A DNA stretch of 64,000 bases from Edaphobacter aggregans DSM 19364. GTDB lineage: Bacteria > Acidobacteriota > Terriglobia > Terriglobales > Acidobacteriaceae. Below the pieces are notes generated by a model that saw only the letters and a list, made by a program, of their open reading frames with translations, did no database searches and had not been told where the DNA came from. The stretch lies in the NCBI RefSeq assembly GCF_000745965.1, contig NZ_JQKI01000001.1, positions 372,087 through 436,086 of the forward strand. Direction: 5' to 3'. Positions 44,139-52,946 of this stretch are shown piece by piece. Each line of letters opens with the position of its first letter. Within the stretch, counting starts at the first letter, position 1. The position numbers were made by a program, and so were the translations under genes.

Positions 44139-44823
44139 GCGGGTCTATCGTCTGCTGCTCCGTCTCTATCCTGCGCAGTTTCGTCGAACGCATGGCGATG
44201 AGGCGCTGCTACTGTTTCACGATCGTCTGCGGGATGAGACCGGATTTGTTCGCCATGTGAGATTGTGGCTTGATCTGCTGGCCGACTTTGGAGCGATCCG
44301 CATACGTGGGTATCGTGAGCTTGCTCTTACGCCTGCGGTGGCTCCATCGGGCTACGACCGGCAGCGGGTGCCATCGTTTGGAAGCCTGGAGGAAGCAAGT
44401 CTCCAAGCTGCTTCGCTGCTGTGGGGAGGAGTTTTGTCGATCATTCTGTGCGCTTCGGTTCTGTTCGCGCTGGAGCACGGCAGAGGACACCTGCCGCTTC
44501 ACAGCGTGGTTTTTGATGCAAGCCCACGGGTGGTGGCGAAGTTGCGGGCGCACGTTGAGTTCACAAGCCAGCCGTTGAATCACTCGAAGACACCGACGGT
44601 TCGACTGAAGGCCGTTGTGCGCGCCATCGACGGAGGTCCAATGCCTACCGGTAAGGTCAACTTCCTTTACGGATGGAGGACGGTGGCGAGTGGAAGTCTC
44701 GTCGACGGGACAGTGGTGCTCGATGCGAAGCTGCCAAACAACGAAGGGCTTGCGATGGATGCCGTTTACCTTGGTGACTTCAATTACTCGGCAGCGAACT
44801 CGATGGAGAGTGTGGGTCGTTAA
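44131..44823 (+). CDS. Permease-prefix-like domain fused to one membrane helix and an Ig-like domain
   Basis: The first 60 residues (RVYRLLLRLYPAQFRRTHGDEALLLFHDRL) resemble the N-terminal prefix domain found in front of PadR-controlled ADOP permeases. A single membrane helix (WGGVLSIILCASVLFAL) follows near residue 105. The C-terminal 85 residues look like a bacterial Ig-like repeat (VRLKAVVRAIDGGPMPTGKVNFLYG; YLGDFNYSAANS). The permease itself is missing. It overlaps the PadR stop by eight bases, so the two are translated together. Its job is unknown; a membrane sensor for PadR is one guess. Confidence 0.6.
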   Translation: MHERVYRLLLRLYPAQFRRTHGDEALLLFHDRLRDETGFVRHVRLWLDLLADFGAIRIRGYRELALTPAVAPSGYDRQRVPSFGSLEEASLQAASLLWGGVLSIILCASVLFALEHGRGHLPLHSVVFDASPRVVAKLRAHVEFTSQPLNHSKTPTVRLKAVVRAIDGGPMPTGKVNFLYGWRTVASGSLVDGTVVLDAKLPNNEGLAMDAVYLGDFNYSAANSMESVGR

Positions 44824-44829
44824 AAAAGC

Positions 44830-44862
44830 AGAAGGCAGAGAGTGATGTTCTCTCTGCCTTCT
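44830..44862 (-). terminator. Terminator between convergent genes
   Basis: AGAAGGCAGAGAG pairs with CTCTCTGCCTTCT around seven bases. On the minus strand it is followed by GCTTTTTTA, so it best serves the GH88/105 gene. Confidence 0.85.
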
Positions 44863-44887
44863 AAGCTTAAGTGTCCAATGACTACGA

Positions 44888-45976
44888 TTACTTCACGCCT
44901 GCTGCGAGCAGGGCTCCTGCGGTCCAGAGTACGGGGGCCTGGCCGTGGAAGTCGCCGGTGCGGCGCTTGCGCTGGTAGTAGTACTCGAGTGAGTCCTTCT
45001 TGCCGGTGCCTTCGCAGACCTGCGTGACGTCGTGGTTCTGGTCGACGTAGCCGACGACGGCGATCCATGCCTTGCGCGCGGCGGGGCCGTAGGTCTTCGC
45101 GTCGAGCCAGCCGTGCTTGACGCCGGTGATCATGGCGAAGGCGAACATGGCGGAGCTGGAGCTCTCGGGCCAGGCATCGTCCTTGTCGATCAGCTCACGC
45201 CACATGCCGTCCTTGCCCTGGTACTTGAGCAGGGACTCCATCATGAGCTTGTAGCCCTTCATGATGCGTGCGCGCTCGGGGTGGTTTTCGGGAAGCGAGG
45301 TGAGCATCTCGGCCATGCCGGCTGCGACCCAGCCGTCGCCGCGTCCCCAGAAGTACTTCACGTCGGGAGCGTGGTAGAAGAGGCCGTTGGGCTGCTGGAG
45401 CTTGTCGAGGTAGGCGGACATCTCCTTGGCGTCGCGGTCGAGGTACTTCTTGTCGCCGGTTGCGCGGTAGGCCTCGAGCTGGAGCATGGTGAGCATGTAC
45501 ATGTCGTCGATCCAGAAGCGCGTCTCGGCGGAGAGGCCGTCGGGCTGCGGGTTCTCCCACTGGCGGTCGGCCCACCAGAGACCTTCTTTGAGGTACTTCT
45601 GATCTTTGGTTTGACGGGCGATCTCGAGGGGAGCGACGCCGAAGATGGAGTCGTCGACGTGACGGCGCTGGGGGCGGCGCTCGGCCTCGGCACCGCCGGG
45701 GAGCAGCGGCTCGAACTTCTTGATGAGTTGATCGCGGAGCGCGGTGTCGTTGGTCAGATCGGCGAAGCGTAGAGCGCCGTACCAGGTGCAGATCTCGGAG
45801 TAGTGGATGGTCTTGGTGTACTGGTGAGGGCTGGTGACGAAGTGGTCGGCCAATTGTTTGCCGACCTCCTGCGGGCTGGTTCCCGCCGGCCAGTTGGTGA
45901 AGTAGTTCTCCTGCGCCGCGGCTACGCCGAGCGAACCGAGCAGGAGGCATCCGGAGAGGACAAAATTCAGGCGCAT
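44888..45976 (-). CDS. Secreted GH88/GH105-type unsaturated glycuronyl hydrolase
   Basis: This family removes unsaturated sugar acids left by pectin or glycosaminoglycan lyases. The start at 45976 has GAGGGAAAG upstream and gives a signal peptide (LNFVLSGCLLLGSLGVAAA). The alpha/alpha-barrel marks are WWADRQWENPQPDG, FWIDDMYMLTMLQLEAYRATG with the likely catalytic Asp (about residue 150), KYFWGRGDGWVAAGMAEML and SSSAMFAFAMITGVKHG. It has 362 residues. It stands apart from the GH51/GH92 pair but fits the same polysaccharide-breaking role. Confidence 0.88.
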   Translation of the reverse strand: MRLNFVLSGCLLLGSLGVAAAQENYFTNWPAGTSPQEVGKQLADHFVTSPHQYTKTIHYSEICTWYGALRFADLTNDTALRDQLIKKFEPLLPGGAEAERRPQRRHVDDSIFGVAPLEIARQTKDQKYLKEGLWWADRQWENPQPDGLSAETRFWIDDMYMLTMLQLEAYRATGDKKYLDRDAKEMSAYLDKLQQPNGLFYHAPDVKYFWGRGDGWVAAGMAEMLTSLPENHPERARIMKGYKLMMESLLKYQGKDGMWRELIDKDDAWPESSSSAMFAFAMITGVKHGWLDAKTYGPAARKAWIAVVGYVDQNHDVTQVCEGTGKKDSLEYYYQRKRRTGDFHGQAPVLWTAGALLAAGVK

Positions 45977-46154
45977 CTTTCCCTCATTGCATATGTGTAG
46001 TTGGTTTTTACGACGCGGCCATTCTATCCAGAATGTTAAGTGGTTGACCACTTGGTTTCTGAAGAGGACTCCGTGAGGGAGAGCGAATGGTTTGGTGCGA
46101 GCCCTGCGGTTGGCGGATGGCTGTAGTCTGAGGAAGTATCTCTCCTCTCTCGAT

Positions 46155-47522
46155 ATGGATCAGGGTTCAGCGGAGCTTCATGCAGAAACGATTGTTGCGG
46201 TCTCGACTCCGCCTGGGCGCGGCGGGATAGGAGTGGTGCGGCTGTCGGGCGTGCGGGCGCGGGCGATTGCCGAGGGGCTTTTGCGGATGACGCGGCCGCT
46301 GGCGGCGGGAAGGGCGCGGTTCGGGTACCTGGTGGATGAGGAGACGGGCGATGCGCTGGATGAGGTGATCGCGACGTTCTTCGAGAGACCGCACTCGTAT
46401 ACGGCAGAGGATGTTGTCGAGATCGCGTGCCACGGCTCGCCTGTGCTAATGGACTATGTGATGCGCCGATGTATTGCGGCCGGAGCGAGACTGGCGGAGC
46501 CGGGGGAGTTCACGGAGCGCGCGTTTCTCGCAGGCAGGCTGGACCTGACGCAGGCCGAGGCGGTGCGCGACCTGATCGAGGCCTCAACGCTGCATCAGGC
46601 GCGGGTGGCGGCACAGCAGCTTGGAGGTTCGCTGTCGCGGCGCGTGGCTCCTGCGAAAGAGAGGCTGGTGGCGCTGATCGCGGGGCTCGAGGCGGGAGTG
46701 GACTTCGCGGAGGACGATATCGACACGATGGCCGTGGGCGAGATCGTTGCGCGGATCGCGGAGATTGAAGCTCCGTTGCAGGAGCTGGAACGCGGCTTCG
46801 GGTATGGGCGCATCGTTCACGATGGGCTGCGGCTGGCGATTGTGGGGAGGCCGAACGCCGGCAAGTCGTCGCTGTTCAACCGGCTGGTGGAGCGCGACCG
46901 CGCGATTGTGACGGCGATGCCGGGAACGACGCGTGACCTGGTGACGGAGCGAGTGTCGATGGAGGGGATTCCGGTCGAGTTGATCGATACGGCGGGGCTG
47001 CGCGAGGCGAGCGACGAGGCCGAGACGATGGGCATCGCAAAGTCGCGCGAGGCGATGGCGGAGGCAGACCTGGTGTTACTGGTGGTGGATACGGCGGCGG
47101 AGGCTCACGCGGAGGACGTAGCGACGCTGGAGGCTCTGGGAGAGCGGCCAGTGCTGGTGGCGGCGAATAAGGTTGATCTTGGAGCCGGGGCGGTGCCGGC
47201 GATGGGCGCGCATGTGGTGCGCACGTCTGCAGTCACGGGTGAGGGAATCGCAGAGCTGCGGCGGGCGATTCTGGAGCTGGCGACGAAGGGCGCTCCGATG
47301 CAGGAGACAGCGCTGGCGACGAATCTGCGTCAGAGAGAGGCGATCACGAAGACTCTGGCTGCGCTGGGAAGGGCGCGCGAGGCCGCGATAACAGAGGTGC
47401 CGGACGAAATGATCCTGCTGGATCTGTACGAGGCTCTGGGATCGCTGGACGCGCTGACGGGAACGACGACGACGGAGGATATTCTGCGATTGATCTTCTC
47501 GAGCTTCTGCATCGGAAAGTAG
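46155..47522 (+). CDS. mnmE: tRNA modification GTPase MnmE (TrmE)
   Basis: MnmE, with MnmG, makes the cmnm5 modification of wobble uridine in certain tRNAs. The start ETIVAVSTPPGRGGIGVVRLSG fixes the first domain, and ATG 46155 is the best start. The inserted G domain has GRPNAGKSS (G1), LIDTAGLREASDEAE (G3) and NKVD (G4), and the C-terminal FCIGK carries the functional cysteine. At 455 residues it is full length. It is not beside mnmG or rsmG here. Confidence 0.96.
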   Translation: MDQGSAELHAETIVAVSTPPGRGGIGVVRLSGVRARAIAEGLLRMTRPLAAGRARFGYLVDEETGDALDEVIATFFERPHSYTAEDVVEIACHGSPVLMDYVMRRCIAAGARLAEPGEFTERAFLAGRLDLTQAEAVRDLIEASTLHQARVAAQQLGGSLSRRVAPAKERLVALIAGLEAGVDFAEDDIDTMAVGEIVARIAEIEAPLQELERGFGYGRIVHDGLRLAIVGRPNAGKSSLFNRLVERDRAIVTAMPGTTRDLVTERVSMEGIPVELIDTAGLREASDEAETMGIAKSREAMAEADLVLLVVDTAAEAHAEDVATLEALGERPVLVAANKVDLGAGAVPAMGAHVVRTSAVTGEGIAELRRAILELATKGAPMQETALATNLRQREAITKTLAALGRAREAAITEVPDEMILLDLYEALGSLDALTGTTTTEDILRLIFSSFCIGK

Positions 47523-47548
47523 AGTTCGGTTGAGCGCGCGCGTGCTCT

Positions 47549-47803
47549 GTGCTGAATGTGGCAGAGTTGACCGATACAACGCTTCGGGGTGCGGCCATCA
47601 ATAACTGGGATGTGTCGGTATTCAAGCTGATCCCAGTCACGGACAGAATCCAGATGCAGTTCCGCGCGGAGTTCTTCAACATTGCCAACCGTGTGCAGTT
47701 CGGCAATCCAGGGACGGCTGTTGGCGGTCCCAACTTTGGTGTCATCACGAGTCAGCTGAATCAGCCGCGGCTGGTACAGTTTGGGCTGCGACTGAATTTC
47801 TAG
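47549..47803 (+). pseudogene. C-terminal remnant of a TonB-dependent receptor
   Basis: The 84-residue frame (INNWDVSVFKLIPVTDRIQMQFRAEFFNIANRVQFGNP; LVQFGLRLNF) is the last barrel strands of an acidobacterial receptor, complete with the terminal aromatic residue. A stop lies one codon before its first ATG and the rest of the gene is absent. It sits between mnmE and the sensor kinase gene. Confidence 0.8.
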
Positions 47804-47847
47804 AGGTAACCCCGCATTTTCTGGCCGAAAAGGGGATAATCACTCGC

Positions 47848-50800
47848 ATGGAGCGATGGTCTGTTATCGCACTTGGCCTCTGCATAATTTGCGGCCGGTC
47901 GGCTTTCGCCTTAGATCCATCGCTCGATATCAATCAGTACGCACACACGGCCTGGAAGATTCAGGACGGATTCACGCAAGGTGTAGTCACCTCGATCGAG
48001 CAGACACCTGACGGTTATTTGTGGCTGGGCACGAGAGGCGGTTTGATCCGCTTCGATGGTGTGAGGACCGTTCCGTGGCAGCCTCCGGCGGTGGGTGAGC
48101 AACTTCCCAGCAATATGATCCGATCCACGCTGGTTTCCCGCGACGGTACTCTGTGGATCGGCACGCAGAAGGGCCTTGCCAGTTGGAAGGATGGCAAGCT
48201 CACACAGTATCCAGATATTGGTCGGGATATCGTTGGTTCCATTGTGGAAGATCGCGAGGGAACGATTTGGTCCGGCGTTTACCAGCCCGGCAACGCGAAG
48301 ATCTGCACGATCCGACATAGTAAGGTTCAGTGCGTTGGATCGGGTGGCTTTGGCGAATCAATCACAGCCTTGTATGAGGACCACAAAGGCGATTTGTGGG
48401 CGGGCGCGGCAACGGGACTGTGGCGGTGGTCGCCCGGTGCTCCACTCCATTACACCGTTTCCGGCGGAAGAGTTGAGATCCGCGCGCTGATAGAGGATAA
48501 CAATGGCGTACTCTTACTGGCTACGAACGACGGGCTAAAACAGCTTGTGGATGGAAAGATTCAGAACTATCCACTTCCGGGTTGGGCCGCGCAGTTGAGG
48601 CCTACTCGCCTCTTCAGAAGCAGGGATGGAAGCTTGTGGATCGGCACTGAGGAAGGTCTATTGCACTTGCACGAAGGGAGGATCGATACGTTCGAGGTCG
48701 CCGCCACTCTCGACGACAATTTCATCCTTAAGATATTTCAAGATCGGGAGGGCAATGTCTGGGTCAGTAGTGCTGATGGCCTCGATCGGTTTCGAGCATT
48801 CGCAATCCCGAGGATTTCGACAGAGCAAGGTCTTTCAACTTTTCCCTGGGCGGTGCAAGCAACTCCGGATGGAAGTGTTTGGATAGGCACGGCAGACGGG
48901 TTGAATCGTTGGCAGGCCGGACACATAACCGTTTACGGCAGGCGAAATACTCCAAGCCAAAGACGTCGAGCAGAAGAGCAAGAACATAGGGTCAGCACAT
49001 CGGTAACGGACATCGCCAATTGCGGATTCTCAGGCGCTGTTAATTTGCTGGGTGTGGATGACCAGCAACGACTGTGGATTTCGACTGGTGACGGTGTGTC
49101 CTATTCCGACGGTGGCCGATTCACCCGCGTTCCGAATTTCCCGGTGGGAAGCGATATCGCCGGCGATGGTCATGGAAGTCTCTGGATACTCAACACTGCT
49201 CAGGAACTCGTTCATTGGACGCCCCATGGTGTCGTTGAGCACACGCAGTGGTCGCGATTCAAGCAACAGTTCCGGCCGATCGCTTTGGCGCCTGATCGGT
49301 CAAGAGGGGGCGTGTGGGTTGGGTTCTTCGATGGCGGAGTAGCTTACCTGAGGGATGGCGAGGTCCGTGCCTCCTACAATTCCGGTGACGGGCTTGGCGA
49401 TGGCCGTGTGAACAGTCTCAAATTGAGTTCGGACGGCGCTGTGTGGGCTGCTACCGATGGCGGCTTGAGCCGGGTGAAAGACGGCCACATCATAACTCTT
49501 ACCAGCAAGAACGGCCTGCCTTGCGACAGCGTTGTGTGGGCGATGGAAGATGACAATCATTCTTTCTGGTTGAGCATGTCCTGTGGCCTGGCGCGGATTG
49601 TGCGTTCCGAATTCGATGCCTGGCTGAGTGATCCGAAGCGAACGATCCAAGCTACGGTTTTCGACAGCTCTGACGGCGTTGTGGGCCGTCGAACGCGTAG
49701 CGTTCATGGCCCGAATGTGACAAAGTCCCCGGACGGAAAGATTTGGTTTTTTAGTCCGCAGGGCGTCAGTATCCTCGATCCGCAACATCTTCCATTCAAC
49801 CCGCTCTCACCTCCTGTCCACGTCGAGCAAGTCACAGCCGACGGGAAGCAGTACGATGCTGCGAAGGGTTTGCGCCTGCCTCCGCATGTCCGCAATCTCG
49901 CCATCGATTACACGGCGCTGAGCCTGGCGGTGCCGGAGAGGGTGCGTTTCCGATTCAAGCTTGAGGGCCAGGACAGGGACTGGAGAGAAGTGGTTAACCT
50001 GCGGCGGGTAGAGTACTCGAATCTGCCCCCGCGTAATTACCGCTTTCATGTCACCGCTTCCAATAACAGCGGAGTGTGGAATGAACAGGGTGGCACGCTC
50101 GAATTCGCGATTGCGCCCGCCTATTACCAGACGAACTGGTTCCGCGCCCTTTGCGCGGCCGCTTTCCTGGCGCTGCTTTGGGTGCTGTATCGATTGCGTG
50201 TCCGGCAGCTGAAGGAACAGGAAAAGAAGTTTCGCGAGGCGATCGATACCATTCCGGCAATGGCATTTATCTCTCAGCCCGACGGCTACCGTACGTTCGT
50301 TAACAGACGGTGGGTGGAATATACCGGCTTGACCCAAGAGCAGGCATCAGGCTCTGGCTGGCAGAAGGCGATTCATCCGGACGACCTCAACCGAGTTCTC
50401 GAAAGATGGCGCGTGGCGTTAGCCGGCGGTGAGCCGTTCGAATATGAGCTGCGGTTCCGGGCTGCGGCGAATGGGGTATATCGCTGGTTTCTTGCACGCA
50501 TCGTGCCGCTTCGCGATAAACGAGGGAAGATCCTCAACTGGTACGGAGTGATAACCGATATAGAAGATCGCAAACGCGCCGAACAGCTTCAGGCGGACCT
50601 TGCTCACATCCATCGCGTAACCACGATGGGCGAGCTCACCGCATCGTTGGCGCACGAGATCAAACAGCCGATCGCTGCTACCGTCGCGAATGCTGATACC
50701 TGCTTGCAATGGCTTAAGCGCGACCGACCCGATCTCGACGAGATACGCGAGGCAGCCAAAAGCATCGTGACGGAAGGAAGACGCGCGGCCGAGATCATCG

Positions 50801-51363
50801 AGCGGTTACGGTCGTTGTACAAGCAGTCCCTTCCAAAACGTGAGTTGGTCGACGTAAACGATATTGTCAGCGAGATGGTCGCGCTGCTGCGGGGCGAGGC
50901 CAACCGGTATACGGCTTCGATGCGCACGGATCTCGCCGCCAATCTTCCCAAGGTCACGGCAGACCGTGTGCAATTGCAGCAGGTGCTCATGAACCTCATG
51001 CTCAACGGCATCGAGGCGATGAAGGAGACAGGCGGCGTCCTTACGGTGAAGTCGCAACTGGGCGAGGACGGCCGATTGCTCATTTCAGTCAGCGACACCG
51101 GCGTAGGACTTCCGGCCGAAAAGATGGATCAGATCTTCGATGTCTTCTTTACGACCAAACCGCACGGTTCCGGCATGGGGCTGGCGATCAGCCGTTCGAT
51201 CATAGAATCACATGGCGGCGGTCTGTGGGCAGCACCAAACGCCGGACCGGGCGCTACCTTTTATTTCGCTTTACCGACCGCAGTCGAGGAAGTGAACGTG
51301 CCCGCTACCGGAGCCGATTCGGTGTCCACCGGACCGCCTCATGATGATGAAGATGCTCGGTAG
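47848..51363 (+). CDS. Membrane sensor histidine kinase with propeller, Y_Y_Y, PAS and kinase domains
   Basis: A signal peptide (VIALGLCIICGRSAFA) leads to a large periplasmic part of 'two-component regulator propeller' repeats (DGYLWLGTRGGLIRFDG, DGTLWIGTQKGLASW, DGSLWIGTEEGLLHL, VWIGTADGLNRW), about residues 30-600. A Y_Y_Y domain follows (residues about 650-740), then one membrane helix (about 764-784), a PAS domain (about 795-905), the dimerisation/phospho-acceptor helix with LAHEIKQPIAA (His near residue 937), and an ATPase domain with LNGIEAM, DTGVGLP and GSGMGLAI. There is no receiver domain and no response regulator gene next to it. At 1171 residues it is large. The propeller probably senses a glycan. 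Confidence 0.9.
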   Translation: MERWSVIALGLCIICGRSAFALDPSLDINQYAHTAWKIQDGFTQGVVTSIEQTPDGYLWLGTRGGLIRFDGVRTVPWQPPAVGEQLPSNMIRSTLVSRDGTLWIGTQKGLASWKDGKLTQYPDIGRDIVGSIVEDREGTIWSGVYQPGNAKICTIRHSKVQCVGSGGFGESITALYEDHKGDLWAGAATGLWRWSPGAPLHYTVSGGRVEIRALIEDNNGVLLLATNDGLKQLVDGKIQNYPLPGWAAQLRPTRLFRSRDGSLWIGTEEGLLHLHEGRIDTFEVAATLDDNFILKIFQDREGNVWVSSADGLDRFRAFAIPRISTEQGLSTFPWAVQATPDGSVWIGTADGLNRWQAGHITVYGRRNTPSQRRRAEEQEHRVSTSVTDIANCGFSGAVNLLGVDDQQRLWISTGDGVSYSDGGRFTRVPNFPVGSDIAGDGHGSLWILNTAQELVHWTPHGVVEHTQWSRFKQQFRPIALAPDRSRGGVWVGFFDGGVAYLRDGEVRASYNSGDGLGDGRVNSLKLSSDGAVWAATDGGLSRVKDGHIITLTSKNGLPCDSVVWAMEDDNHSFWLSMSCGLARIVRSEFDAWLSDPKRTIQATVFDSSDGVVGRRTRSVHGPNVTKSPDGKIWFFSPQGVSILDPQHLPFNPLSPPVHVEQVTADGKQYDAAKGLRLPPHVRNLAIDYTALSLAVPERVRFRFKLEGQDRDWREVVNLRRVEYSNLPPRNYRFHVTASNNSGVWNEQGGTLEFAIAPAYYQTNWFRALCAAAFLALLWVLYRLRVRQLKEQEKKFREAIDTIPAMAFISQPDGYRTFVNRRWVEYTGLTQEQASGSGWQKAIHPDDLNRVLERWRVALAGGEPFEYELRFRAAANGVYRWFLARIVPLRDKRGKILNWYGVITDIEDRKRAEQLQADLAHIHRVTTMGELTASLAHEIKQPIAATVANADTCLQWLKRDRPDLDEIREAAKSIVTEGRRAAEIIERLRSLYKQSLPKRELVDVNDIVSEMVALLRGEANRYTASMRTDLAANLPKVTADRVQLQQVLMNLMLNGIEAMKETGGVLTVKSQLGEDGRLLISVSDTGVGLPAEKMDQIFDVFFTTKPHGSGMGLAISRSIIESHGGGLWAAPNAGPGATFYFALPTAVEEVNVPATGADSVSTGPPHDDEDAR

Positions 51364-51847
51364 ACTCAGCCACAAGTTCCTTAATCGCCGCAACTGCTTC
51401 TGTTATTAACCTACTCCGCGTTTTTGGTAGTGCTCAAGGATATATCTGCTTGGCTCGTCCCATCGCGCACAGAGACTCCAGGAACGGCGCTGGCGCAGAA
51501 GCGAAAACACGTCGGCCAACTCGAGCGAAATTGCTGGCATCTTTTTTGCTAACACCGGCTCGATAGGTGCTTATGCACGTGATCGCAGAGAATATCTGAG
51601 ATTTCGGCCGCGAGTGCTTTCCGCGATGGCGCATCTGGGCTAAGTACGACCGAATGCAACCAGGCCCACTCCGCTCAAAGGACGCTCGCTTCAGATCGCT
51701 CGCCACGTCCTCACCGGCACAGTAGCTGCCGGACCATCTGGCGGCAATGATTGATGAAATCGTGAACGAGCCAGGCGCGAGTGGAAAGAGTATGAAGCTG
51801 GTGCTCTGCCCTGGATGCACGAGAATATTCCAGTCGTGAGAGACGTT
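51364..51847. other. Gap between sensor kinase and glycosyltransferase gene
   Basis: No convincing gene, repeat or promoter was recognised. The long minus-strand frame from 51434 to 52147 is mostly the shadow of the glycosyltransferase gene. Confidence 0.5.
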
Positions 51848-52918
51848 ATGAAGATCGCCCAAATAGCGCCGCTTTATGAAAGCGTACCTCCCACGCTCTA
51901 CGGAGGAACGGAACGCATTGTTTCTTACCTCACAGACGAGTTGGTTCGTCAGGGACACGAGGTAACGCTCTATGCAAGTGCCGATTCGGAGACCCTGGCC
52001 GACCTTCGCCCGGTGTGTGAGAAAGCACTTCGGCTTCAGGGCAAAGGTGTGGTCGATCCGCTGGCGCACCATATCCGCATGCTTGAAACCGTGGCCCAGG
52101 AAGCGAACGAATTCGAAATGCTGCACTTCCATATCGACTATCTGCACTTCCCGGTAACGCGCCGTGTGGGTGTTTCAGCGTTGACGACGCTGCACGGGCG
52201 GCTGGACCTGACAGATATTCACCCACTCTTTCGAGAGTTTTCAGACATGAACATCGTCTCGATCTCTGACTCCCAAAGAGCGCCGATGAGTTGGGCCAGC
52301 TGGGTCGGGACTGTGCATCATGGATTGCCGGAGCGGCTCTATACGCCCAGTTACGACAAAGGAAAGTACCTTGCATTTCTGGGACGCATCTCGCCGGAGA
52401 AGCGTGTTGACCGGGCGATCGAGTTAGCAAAGCGGGTCGGTATACCGCTCAAGATTGCGGCAAAGATCGATACTGTAGACAAGGACTATTTCGACTCCGA
52501 GATACGAAGTTTGTTGGATCACAGCCTGGTCGAGTATCTTGGCGAAATTGGCGAACACGAGAAGGCTGAATTTCTAGGAGATGCCCTCGGCCTGGTTTTT
52601 TTGATCGATTGGCAGGAGCCGTTCGGTCTGGTGATGATCGAAGCGATGGCATGCGGTACTCCGGTAATTGCCTATCGAATGGGTTCGGTCCCTGAGGTTG
52701 TCGACGATCAGATCACGGGCTACATCGTCGACAGCCTGGATGCAGCAGCAGATGCGGTGAGACGGATCGATATGCTGGATCGCCGGATGATCCGGCGAGT
52801 CTTTGAAAAGAGGTTCAGTTCGCGTCGTATGTGCCAGGATTACATCAACCTCTACCAAAAGGTTCGCAGCGGAGAATCCGAGCTCATGGCGGGAGAGATA
52901 GGCTCCTCAGCTGCGTAA
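51848..52918 (+). CDS. Glycosyltransferase family 4
   Basis: The GT-B enzyme transfers a sugar from a nucleotide donor. The front half starts MKIAQIAPLYES and has the YGGTERIVSYLTDELVRQGHEV acceptor-side loop, and the donor-side half has FLGRISPEKRVDRAI and FGLVMIEAMACGTPVIAYRMGSVPEV, the EX7E region. The start at 51848 is placed before the conserved opening. It has 356 residues. The next gene, 28 bp on, is a glycogen-debranching-type glucosidase, so both probably act on a storage or protective glucan. Confidence 0.88.
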   Translation: MKIAQIAPLYESVPPTLYGGTERIVSYLTDELVRQGHEVTLYASADSETLADLRPVCEKALRLQGKGVVDPLAHHIRMLETVAQEANEFEMLHFHIDYLHFPVTRRVGVSALTTLHGRLDLTDIHPLFREFSDMNIVSISDSQRAPMSWASWVGTVHHGLPERLYTPSYDKGKYLAFLGRISPEKRVDRAIELAKRVGIPLKIAAKIDTVDKDYFDSEIRSLLDHSLVEYLGEIGEHEKAEFLGDALGLVFLIDWQEPFGLVMIEAMACGTPVIAYRMGSVPEVVDDQITGYIVDSLDAAADAVRRIDMLDRRMIRRVFEKRFSSRRMCQDYINLYQKVRSGESELMAGEIGSSAA

Positions 52919-52946
52919 ACCGAGCACTCGCAGGAGAGCAGGGAGC

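Noticed and set aside
51434..52147. A 237-residue minus-strand frame
   Set aside because: More than a third overlaps the glycosyltransferase gene, there is no ribosome binding site and no domain is visible.
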